From: Acidobacteriota bacterium
GTDB lineage: Bacteria; Acidobacteriota; Terriglobia; Terriglobales; Acidobacteriaceae
Direction of reading: 5' to 3'
Assembly: GCA_021779935.1 (NCBI GenBank)
Contig: JAJXZT010000061.1
Location: forward strand, 1-64,000
DNA: 64,000 nt
Below are positions 9,318 to 16,185 of the stretch, in pieces. Every line of letters begins with the position of its first letter. Position 1 is the stretch's first letter. The position numbers and the translations under genes were made by a program. The notes beneath the pieces were generated by a model. It saw only the letters and a list, made by a program, of their open reading frames with translations, was not told the DNA's origin and searched no databases.

Positions 9318-10340
9318 TTGAGCACAAGCACTCTTCGCGTCGCCGCCGTTGGCACCGGTTCTTTCGGACGCAACCACGCGCGTGTTTATCAGCAGATTCA
9401 AAAGAGTTATTCGGATACTCCCATCGAATTGGTTGCCGTAGTCGATGGCGATCGCAAGCGCGCCGAGAGCGCGGCATCCGAGTTCGGCGGCCGGGCCTTT
9501 TCGTCCGTCGAGGACATGCTGGCATCCACGCATGTCGATGCTGCTTCCGTCGCGGTCCCCACCGTCGCGCATCTGGCTGTGGCACGGACTCTCATGCAGG
9601 CCGGCGTGGACGTGCTGATCGAAAAGCCCATCGCCATCAACCTTGCCGAAGCCGACGAACTCATCGCGCTCGCCGCGAAGCACGGCCGCATCGCACAGGT
9701 TGGCCATCTGGAGCGCTTTAATCCAGCCGTCCGCGCAACGCTTCCGTTAATCACGCGCCCCATGTTCTTCGAGGTACATCGCCTCAGCGTCTTCACGCCA
9801 CGCTCGCTGGATGTTGACGTCGTGATGGACCTGATGATTCACGACCTCGACGTCGTGCTCGCGATCGTCAAGTCGCCGGTGCGCGAAATCCGCGCCGTGG
9901 GCCTGCCTGTTCTCACCTCCAAAGTCGACATCGCAAACGTCCGCATTGAATTTGATTCCGGCTGCATTGCGAACTTCACCGCCAGTCGCGTCAGCACGGA
10001 GCGCGTACGCAAACTGCGCTTCTTCCAGCCGCATCAGTATGTCTCGCTCGATTTTGCCCGGCGTGATGTCTTCACCCTCACCGTGAAGCCCGCCGAGGAT
10101 GCAGCGCCAGGTTCGTTGCTCGACATGCAACCGGCGGAGGGCATGCCGGTCATCGCGCCCTCGAAACCGCCGGTTGATGCCGAGGAACCTCTGCTCTCCG
10201 AAATTCGCAGTTTTCTCCACGCCGTCCGCACTCGCACGCAGCCTGAAATCCCTCTTGCCGACGGACGCCGCGCCCTGGCCCTGGCGCTCGACATCCAGCG
10301 CAATATGGAGGAACACCGCCGCCGCGCCGGACTTGGATAA
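9318..10340 (+). CDS. Gfo/Idh/MocA family oxidoreductase in the lipid A operon
   Basis: About 340 residues. An N-terminal Rossmann fold (VAAVGTGSFGRNHARVYQQI) binds NAD(P). The EKPIAINLAEADELI motif contains the conserved Lys of Gfo/Idh enzymes, and the C-terminal part follows HLERFNPAVR and LMIHDLDVVL (HD pair near the active site). A TTG at 9318 is preferred because TGAGG lies five bases upstream; TTG 9303 would add five residues. The position after lpxI suggests a role in sugar-nucleotide or lipid A chemistry. GnnA, which makes 3-keto-UDP-GlcNAc for amide-linked lipid A, belongs to this superfamily, but no GnnB aminotransferase gene follows, so that role is inference. Confidence 0.85.
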   Translation: MSTSTLRVAAVGTGSFGRNHARVYQQIQKSYSDTPIELVAVVDGDRKRAESAASEFGGRAFSSVEDMLASTHVDAASVAVPTVAHLAVARTLMQAGVDVLIEKPIAINLAEADELIALAAKHGRIAQVGHLERFNPAVRATLPLITRPMFFEVHRLSVFTPRSLDVDVVMDLMIHDLDVVLAIVKSPVREIRAVGLPVLTSKVDIANVRIEFDSGCIANFTASRVSTERVRKLRFFQPHQYVSLDFARRDVFTLTVKPAEDAAPGSLLDMQPAEGMPVIAPSKPPVDAEEPLLSEIRSFLHAVRTRTQPEIPLADGRRALALALDIQRNMEEHRRRAGLG

Positions 10341-10596
10341 ACCCGATGGCCTATACGTGCCTGACTGGCGCTCGCTGAATTCAGTTTGCCATCAGGCGAT
10401 TTACGGCAGAATTGTTCATAATCACCTCAGGAGTGAGAAAATATCCTCAGCAACAGAGTCCGATGGCGGGGGTTTACGTCTAAGTAGTGTGCGTGGTCCC
10501 GCGTCGGTAGTGTGCTTCGCCAATGGACCAGCCGATGTCCGGTGAATTTGGCCCGGCAATCCTTGACGCGAGAGATTTCCAGAACCGTATATTTTG

Positions 10597-11655
10597 ATGA
10601 CCGGATTACAGATTCCCTCCCCCACACCGAACCCGGCCCCTCTGCCTGAGCCTCCGGCGTGGGAACCACAATCCGCGATTGAGAACGCGGATTTCTCTCC
10701 TGTGTTGCTGGCGCAACTCGAGGATGATCTTGCGCGGTCGCGCTTCCGCGAGGCTTTCTGGATTTCAGTCATCGTCCACATCTGCGTCGTCATGCTGCTG
10801 TACTTCTCGCCGAAGTTGATGCCAAGGCGCAATCCGGTTCAATTGCTGAACGCCCAGGACCTCATCAATCAGCGTGATTTGACATATCTCCAGATGCCCA
10901 AGGACCGGCAGGCTCCCACCAAGCCGCCGGACACAAAGTATCTCTCCGACAAGAACCGAATTGCCGAGTCACGCACTCCGCCCATCGACCGCAAGACGTT
11001 GGAGCAACTTCGGGATGTGATGCCCCAGGGTGCTCCGGGCGCTGCCGGACAGCAGTCCGCCGAAGCCACGCCGCCTGCCATGGGTGCTGGTGGTGGACAG
11101 CGACAGCAGCAGCAACAACAAGCCCAGGCTACAAATCCGAATCCGGCGCTTCCCGTTCCGCAGCCCAAGCCCACGCAGAATTTATTTGCTTCCGCCCTGT
11201 CGTCGGCAGGTTCGTCGATTCAGGAAGCCGCGCGTGACAGTCGCGGCGCTGGCACCGGAGGCAACTACGGAGATTACGGACTCGGCCAGAGCAATTACGG
11301 CCGCATGGGTCCCTTCGATATTCTCAGCGACACCCAGGGTGTGGACTTTGGACCCTACCTGGCACGCGTCTTGCAGACGGTGAAGATGAACTGGTACAAC
11401 CTGATCCCGGAAGAGGCGCGACCGCCGCTCCTGAAGCGAGGAAAGGTTGCCATTCAGTTCGTTATTCTGCCGGACGGAAAGGTAGCTGGCCTCCAGCTCG
11501 TGGGGCCCTCCGGTGACATTGCACTTGATCGCGCTGCCTGGGGCGGAATCACGAACTCCAACCCCTTCTCCGCGTTGCCGTCCCAGTTCCACGGCCCTTA
11601 CCTCGCGCTGCGCTTCCATTTCTTCTACAATCCGCGCAAGGGTGACATGGAATAG
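10597..11655 (+). CDS. TonB-family energy transducer protein
   Basis: A 352-residue protein with the TonB layout. A proline-rich N-terminal cytoplasmic segment is followed by a single membrane helix at about residues 53-70 (FWISVIVHICVVMLLYF). Then comes a long periplasmic linker rich in Pro, Gln and Ala, with a short Gln run, and a C-terminal TonB-like domain from about 265 (GKVAIQFVILPDGKVAGLQL). It would couple the proton motive force to outer-membrane receptors such as the two in this window, which is a guess about partners. No exbB or exbD is adjacent. The ATG at 10597 follows an overlapping TTG at 10594, and no strong ribosome site is visible. Confidence 0.8.
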   Translation: MTGLQIPSPTPNPAPLPEPPAWEPQSAIENADFSPVLLAQLEDDLARSRFREAFWISVIVHICVVMLLYFSPKLMPRRNPVQLLNAQDLINQRDLTYLQMPKDRQAPTKPPDTKYLSDKNRIAESRTPPIDRKTLEQLRDVMPQGAPGAAGQQSAEATPPAMGAGGGQRQQQQQQAQATNPNPALPVPQPKPTQNLFASALSSAGSSIQEAARDSRGAGTGGNYGDYGLGQSNYGRMGPFDILSDTQGVDFGPYLARVLQTVKMNWYNLIPEEARPPLLKRGKVAIQFVILPDGKVAGLQLVGPSGDIALDRAAWGGITNSNPFSALPSQFHGPYLALRFHFFYNPRKGDME

Positions 11656-11685
11656 CGGCATCTTCGCTTGGATGAACGTTCGAGG

Positions 11686-12519
11686 TTAAGCGGCGCGCGG
11701 AGGATACGCCATCAGAGCCAGCACCCTCTGCGCAAATGGCGAGTACACCAGCGCAACGCAACACGCAAAGGCGAGTCCCGTTCCAATCAGGTGCGTAATC
11801 AGGAAGGGCGACAGCGCCCACACCAGATCGAGCGGGAGCGCCAGCCAGAACAGGCGCTGGAACTTGCGTCCCAGGTGAACGTAATCAAACAGCGTGGCGT
11901 TCAGCGTATAAAGTCTCACGCAGATTCCGACCATCGCGGTCACAAGGATCACCGACTCGGTGAGCCCCGGCCTTATGTTCCAGCGGAAATAAACGCGCAG
12001 TCCGCACTCACTCAATCGCCATAGTGCAATGCCGTAGAACAGCAGATACATTCCCTGCAACACTCCGAACAAGGTCCGCGGAATCTTGCGATCCACCGTT
12101 GGGAGGTCGGGATACCGGCCCGTGCTCCCCTCCGCACCAGTCTCCACTTTGCCCGGCTTGGCCGGCGTCTCCGGCTCTTCGTCCAGCCGCTCCACCGGCG
12201 CAATGAATCGGTACCCGCGTCGCGGCAGCGTTTCAATAAAGCGCGGATTGCCCGCCGTGTCGCCCAGGGCTTCCCGCAGTTTGTTGATCGCCGTATTCAG
12301 GCTGTGATCAAAATCGACAAAGGTATCCGCCGGCCAGAGCCTTTCCCGCAACTCGTCGCGCGAGACGGCTTCGCCCGGACGCTCCAGCAGCATCAGCAAT
12401 ACCTGGAACGGCTGTTCCTGCAATCGCAGCCGGTCTCCGTTCTTGCGGAGTTCCCCGGAGCTCTCATTGACTTCGTACAGACCGAAGCGAAATCTGCGGC
12501 CTTGGGTATCTTTGGGCAT
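11686..12519 (-). CDS. Winged-helix regulator fused to a four-helix membrane domain
   Basis: 277 residues. The first ~110 form an OmpR/PhoB-type winged helix (GELRKNGDRLRLQEQPFQVLLMLLE, the recognition-helix region DHSLNTAINKLREALGD, and the wing PRRGYRFIAPV). After a charged linker come about four hydrophobic segments between residues 150 and 260. There is no receiver domain, so it resembles CadC/ToxR-like one-component membrane regulators in which the membrane part senses or is sensed. It converges on the TonB-type gene with 30 bases between stops. Target genes and signal are unknown. Confidence 0.82.
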   Translation of the reverse strand: MPKDTQGRRFRFGLYEVNESSGELRKNGDRLRLQEQPFQVLLMLLERPGEAVSRDELRERLWPADTFVDFDHSLNTAINKLREALGDTAGNPRFIETLPRRGYRFIAPVERLDEEPETPAKPGKVETGAEGSTGRYPDLPTVDRKIPRTLFGVLQGMYLLFYGIALWRLSECGLRVYFRWNIRPGLTESVILVTAMVGICVRLYTLNATLFDYVHLGRKFQRLFWLALPLDLVWALSPFLITHLIGTGLAFACCVALVYSPFAQRVLALMAYPPRAA

Positions 12520-12728
12520 TCCGGCGCGAGTGTATCACTTCCCGTTTTCCGCCGGGTGTCCATCCAAGCTCTGTTTGGGGGCGTTGCTGTTGCTGTTGCT
12601 CATGTGGTTCGGTTGTTCGTTTCTTCTCTTGTCGTTGCCGTTGCTTTTAGTTTCAAGCTAATGCCTAACACCTAATACCTAATAGCTTCTTTGTCTCAGC
12701 TCAGTAGCTTCTTCTGTACAATGACCCC

Positions 12729-12851
12729 GTGCCAAACCATGCCAATCCCGGCACGGTCCGCCGACTGGTGGGCCTCGCGCTGCTCACCCTGCTCATTGTG
12801 GCTTTCACCATCGCGCGTCTCTGGAGACACATTCCATGGAGCGCCCGTTGA
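12729..12851 (+). CDS. Possible 40-aa single-pass membrane peptide overlapping the miaA start
   Basis: A GTG-initiated frame encodes 40 residues: a short polar N-terminus, a clear hydrophobic helix (RRLVGLALLTLLIVAFTIA) and a basic tail RLWRHIPWSAR. Its stop lies 13 bases inside miaA, giving a 16-base overlap that would allow translational coupling. No strong ribosome site precedes it, so coding status is uncertain. Confidence 0.35.
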   Translation: MPNHANPGTVRRLVGLALLTLLIVAFTIARLWRHIPWSAR

Positions 12852-13831
12852 GCGAGCAACTGGCCCTGCCAGGGCATCCACTGGTTGTCATTGTTGGCCC
12901 TACCGCCAGCGGAAAGACTGCGCTCTCCCTCGCCCTCGCAGAGCGCTTCAACGGTGAAATCGTCAGTTGCGACTCGGTTGCCGTCTACCGTGAGTTCGAG
13001 ATCGGTACTGCCAAGCCGAGCCGCGAAGACCGCGCCCGCGTTCCTCATCACCTTATCGACGTCGCCGCCCCGGAGCAGACCTTCACCGCCGGAGACTATT
13101 CACGATTGGCGCGTGTCGCGCTCTCGGAGATTACTGCTCGCGGACGGCTCCCGATTGTCGTCGGCGGCACGGGTCTGTATCTGCGTGCGTTGCTGGAGGG
13201 ACTCTTTCCCGGACCGCCGCGCTCGGAAGATTTGCGCAACCGCTTGCGCGCACGTTCGGCAAAGAAGGGGCCCGGCCATCTTCATCGGATTCTCTCTCGG
13301 CTCGACCCGGCGGCTGCCGCTGGAATCCACGCCAATGACGAAGCCAAAACCGTCCGTGCCATTGAAGTATGCCTCGCCGCTCGGATGGCCATGACCGAAC
13401 TCTGGAAGCGGGGACGCGACCCCTTGGTTGGTTACAAAATCCTGCGCATTGGCCTCAATCCCAACCGGCCCGCCCTCTATGAACGCATAAACCAGCGTGC
13501 GCAGCGGATGTTCGAGACCGGATTGGTCGAGGAGACTCGCGCACTCCTTGAACGCTACGGAAAAGCTCCCGTTGCCGCGTTTGCCGCACTCGGCTACCGG
13601 CAGGCAATTCAATACATCCACGGCGAGCTCACCCTTGAGGAAGCGATATCGGCCGCACAGCAGGGCCATCGCAACTACGCCAAGCGCCAGTTGACCTGGT
13701 TTCGCCGTGAACCGGAGATCAATTGGTTCCCTGATTTTGGGAACCATGCCGGGACGGAAAACGAGGTTTCGCGCCTCGTGGTAGTGTCTCAGTTTCAAGT
13801 TGATGGGGGAATAGCGAGACGGCACGGCTAA
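12836..13831 (+). CDS. miaA: tRNA dimethylallyltransferase MiaA
   Basis: A 331-residue enzyme that prenylates A37 of tRNAs reading UNN codons. The P-loop GPTASGKTALSLALA (residues ~20-34), the DSVAVYREFEIGTAKP substrate segment, HHLIDV, VVGGTGLYLRALLEG and the C-terminal GYRQAIQY and YAKRQLTWFRRE motifs are all present. The usual DSxQVYR reads DSVAVYR here, with Gln replaced by Ala at a tRNA/DMAPP-near position. The C-terminus carries about 25 extra residues after the conserved WF segment. A possible 40-aa membrane peptide overlaps its start. Confidence 0.95.
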   Translation: MERPLSEQLALPGHPLVVIVGPTASGKTALSLALAERFNGEIVSCDSVAVYREFEIGTAKPSREDRARVPHHLIDVAAPEQTFTAGDYSRLARVALSEITARGRLPIVVGGTGLYLRALLEGLFPGPPRSEDLRNRLRARSAKKGPGHLHRILSRLDPAAAAGIHANDEAKTVRAIEVCLAARMAMTELWKRGRDPLVGYKILRIGLNPNRPALYERINQRAQRMFETGLVEETRALLERYGKAPVAAFAALGYRQAIQYIHGELTLEEAISAAQQGHRNYAKRQLTWFRREPEINWFPDFGNHAGTENEVSRLVVVSQFQVDGGIARRHG

Positions 13832-13845
13832 CTGCGGGATGTGGC

Positions 13846-14043
13846 ATGATTGGACTCGTGCAAAGACGCTCAAGCAAGCGGGACGTGACACAAAACGCGC
13901 TTAGCGTCGCAGAGACTTCGACGGGTGCACCACTCAAGCCCAAGCAGAAGAACCCGGCAGCGGTGGCGCTGGGGAAGTTGGGCGGGGCTAAGGGCGGTCG
14001 GGCTAGAGTCGCCAGACTGCCACCCGAAGCCGAAAGGCTTTAG
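13846..14043 (+). pseudogene. Truncated small KGG-motif protein
   Basis: The 65-residue frame has a basic N-terminus (QRRSSKRDVTQNALSV) and then KNPAAVALGKLGGAKGGRAR, a signature I recognise from small bacterial proteins of the type KNPxAVALGxLGGxKGGxAR. In those the motif normally continues with a lysine-rich helix ending in AxxARW. Here the frame passes into a 17-bp palindrome and stops at once (PPEAERL-stop), so the C-terminal helix is missing. A GTG at 13858 could be the real start. Either the palindrome inserted into the gene or it replaced the 3' end. Function of the family is not known to me; nucleic-acid binding is plausible from the charge. Confidence 0.6.
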
Positions 14044-14077
14044 CCCAACGTGCCGCAAAAGCACGTTGGGCTAAAGC
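14037..14077. repeat. REP-like palindrome, 17-bp perfect arms
   Basis: GCTTTAGCCCAACGTGC (14037-14053) and its exact complement (14061-14077) enclose a 7-base loop CGCAAAA. It is the only copy in the window. It supplies the stop codon of the KGG-motif frame. The size and GC-rich stem match REP-type elements rather than a terminator, since no T-run follows. Confidence 0.75.
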
Positions 14078-14147
14078 GGAAACTGGTTTAGAATAACGGT
14101 CAGGGAGTAGCTGGCTCCACGACCGCAATAGCGCAAACGGTGCTACG

Positions 14148-14240
14148 CTATATCGGTACCTCGATCACGTAGGTTTCATCGCCGACGGAAATCGTGATTA
14201 CGACCTTTGTGACCGACCTGTGAACGGTTACCCGTATCAC
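14148..14240 (-). CDS. Possible 30-aa peptide
   Basis: GTG start at 14240, preceded on the same strand by AGAAAGGGGGCCCTAT, a usable purine-rich ribosome site. It encodes a 30-residue, beta-strand-like peptide with alternating hydrophobics (VVITISVGDETYVIEVPI at the end). It lies just downstream of the DUF5343-like gene, beyond a strong hairpin. Coding is a guess from the ribosome site and composition. Confidence 0.3.
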   Translation of the reverse strand: MIRVTVHRSVTKVVITISVGDETYVIEVPI

Positions 14241-14256
14241 ATAGGGCCCCCTTTCT

Positions 14257-14288
14257 GAAACCGCTCGTTCTGACAGACGAGCGGTTTC
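14257..14288. terminator. Strong hairpin downstream of the DUF5343-like gene
   Basis: GAAACCGCTCGT (14257-14268) pairs perfectly with ACGAGCGGTTTC (14277-14288) around 8 bases. On the plus strand a T-rich tail (TTTATTTG) follows. On the minus strand the stem begins one base past the stop of the leftward gene but has no U-tract, so it may be a 3' stabiliser there. Confidence 0.55.
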
Positions 14289-14289
14289 T

Positions 14290-15108
14290 TTATTTGCCAG
14301 AATTCTCGCGCTCGATCGTGACCTTAATTGACCCGGCCTCGCTCGATGAATCCGAATACACGAAATCGAAATTCATAGCGGCTGCTTGGAGCCATTTCCT
14401 TCTCGCGTCTATGCTCCATTCCGTCTCGGCATCAGGTAGCGCCTTTATCAAACCCTCGATTAGTGGATGGTGCCTCTTGCCCCCGTCACCTCCAACGCCG
14501 CCATTCCGCTTATCATCGCTGCCGCCAGCATCCTGCTTTTCTTCACTAGCGGGTGTGGCCTTGACCGATGGCATCACCAAACGGTTGTTGCCATATGCAA
14601 AAAATCCGGCTTGGGTGGCAGAGCGCTGGAATACCTGGCGCGCTTTGTCTTTCTGCTTCGGGGCAACGCCAAGGCTCTCAATTGCCCCCTCTAGACCCGC
14701 GTTGGCAGGAAGGACGGTGGTCTTGAACTGCTCGTATAGGGCGGAATAAAGGGGGACGTTCAAGAATGCATCAGCGCGAGCGGCTTTCTCTTGCTGTGTG
14801 TCGCAGATACGGAAACCTAGGGGAGTCAGTGAAACCGTGCCCTTTTCGGTGTTGATAAGCCCAAACAGCTTCGCAGTGATGAGTCGCAAACCAAACCCGC
14901 CGCCAGTAGCAGCGAGATTCAGATAAGCGGCTAGCTGTTCTTTCTGGCAGTTTGTTCCACCGACTTCGTGAACGCCCTTTGCAATCCCGATGGCGTCGTC
15001 TAGGTCTTGGTACGGGAATTTAATCGTTGATCGGCCCTGCCCGGAGTCTTGGATGCCCTGTTCGTCATGGATAGATTCGACCTGACTGGGAGCTTCCTTA
15101 GGGCTCAT
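14290..15108 (-). CDS. DUF5343-like accessory protein
   Basis: 272 residues, soluble. The N-terminal ~150 residues (FPYQDLDDAIGIAKGVHEVGG, LAAYLNLAATGGGFGLRLITAKLFGLI, VSLTPLGFRI) look like the winged-helix-type DUF5343 domain, which occurs in scattered accessory proteins. The C-terminal part has a Gly/Asp-rich linker (GGSDDKRNGGVGGDGGKRHH) and a short helix-strand tail. A strong GGAGGG lies 9 bases before the ATG. Several GCATA sites precede it, suggesting its own regulation. Function is not established. The position between a truncated gene and a dead transposase marks a small accessory patch. Confidence 0.7.
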   Translation of the reverse strand: MSPKEAPSQVESIHDEQGIQDSGQGRSTIKFPYQDLDDAIGIAKGVHEVGGTNCQKEQLAAYLNLAATGGGFGLRLITAKLFGLINTEKGTVSLTPLGFRICDTQQEKAARADAFLNVPLYSALYEQFKTTVLPANAGLEGAIESLGVAPKQKDKARQVFQRSATQAGFFAYGNNRLVMPSVKATPASEEKQDAGGSDDKRNGGVGGDGGKRHHPLIEGLIKALPDAETEWSIDARRKWLQAAAMNFDFVYSDSSSEAGSIKVTIERENSGK

Positions 15109-15128
15109 TTTAGTAGCCCTCCTTTCAA

Positions 15129-15210
15129 GTGCATATTCAGATTACCGAAGTTCGCATAAATCCGCAAGTTCAAATTTGCGGAATATGCGCATTTAACGCG
15201 TTACGCATAT
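15129..15210. promoter_or_regulatory. Cluster of GCATA/TATGC motifs upstream of the DUF5343-like gene
   Basis: GCATA occurs at 15131-15135, 15154-15158 and 15205-15209, and inverted as TATGC at 15184-15188. The pair ATATGCG (15183-15189) and CGCATAT (15204-15210) forms an inverted repeat, and TCCGCAA/TTGCGGA (15161-15167, 15176-15182) forms another. The array lies 20-100 bases upstream of the start, where an operator would sit. Confidence 0.4.
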
Positions 15211-15236
15211 CGTTACTTCATTCACTCCAGAAAAAT

Positions 15237-15256
15237 ATTATTATTATTATTATTAT
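15237..15256. repeat. ATT microsatellite
   Basis: Six ATT units plus AT, in an AT-rich intergenic stretch between the DUF5343-like gene and the IS1-type remnant. No function inferred. Confidence 0.9.
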
Positions 15257-15335
15257 GAATAAGTTAGCAACAGTTGAGCGGGTATAAATCGCAATGACGT
15301 TAGTTGCGGATAACAGCATCTAGGTAACTTTTCTG

Positions 15336-16075
15336 TTTTCGGGTACCAGGAAAGATGCCGTCACGAAGCTGCTTTCTGACTTGGGACATGCAAACTCAGA
15401 CCATCGCAATGCGGCGGTTCGTGGTGTCCGTTCCCGCCGGGTTCAATGCGATGAAGTGTGGAGCTTCTGCTACGCAAAAGTGAAAAACATCTCTGCCGAG
15501 AAGTAGTCCGAAAGCGTGGGCGGCGTTTGGCGTCGACTATAATCGACGCCGATTCAACACTAGTTCTCTCGTACCTGTGCGGCAGCCGTGATGCTGAGCG
15601 GGCTACGACATTCATGGAAGACTTAGCTTCGCGTGTCGCCACGCGGACTCAGATCACCACTGCTGGTCAGCGGGTTTATGAGGAGGCGGCCACTGGTACG
15701 TTTGGGTTCGATGTACATTGCGCGATGCTGACAAAGCTGTACGGCGCGCCCTCTACTGAAAGCGGAGTACGGCGCAGCCTCGCACGGCGCATTGGTACGC
15801 GCATCGCTGTCCTGAGCAGCGGACCCGACGCCACACACATCAGCACAAACTTTGTTGAACGGCAGAACCTGAATATGAGGATGGGGATTCAGCGGTTGAA
15901 GCAGCTGACGAACGCTTTCAGCAAGAAGTTCGAGGGCCATTGCCACGCGGTCGCGCTGTACCTGTCTTACAACTTTTGCCGTGTGCACCAGACATTGTGC
16001 GTCCTACCAAAAATGGAAGCAGGAATTTCAGATCACGATCGGTCATCAGAAGAACTCGTTCACCTATTAGATTAG
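15336..16075 (+). pseudogene. Frame-broken IS1-type DDE transposase
   Basis: Two reading frames together spell a transposase of the IS1-like DDE_Tnp_IS1 group. Frame one (15336-15509) gives DAVTKLLSDLGHANSDHR and CDEVWSFCYAKVKNISAEK then a stop. The second frame continues with IIDADSTLVLSYLCGSRDAERATTFMEDLASR, VERQNLNMRMGIQRLKQLTNAFSKK and the C-terminal YNFCRVHQTL segment. The catalytic region EVWSF(C/V)YAK and the IDADSTL stretch are in different frames, and the middle around 15750-15830 also looks scrambled. The element is inactive. No terminal inverted repeats were recognised. Confidence 0.8.
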
Positions 16076-16185
16076 ACGCTCAGGACGGAAAAACCGTTTC
16101 AGCGGCATGAGATTTCAAACTGCCCGACTACCCGCCTCGCAGAAAGCTTTCTTTCCCTTACGAATGGCTGATATCGTGGGACGCC

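Noticed and set aside
15237-15256. ATT repeats as a possible CRISPR or attachment site
   Set aside because: Plain triplet microsatellite without spacers or flanking genes of that kind.
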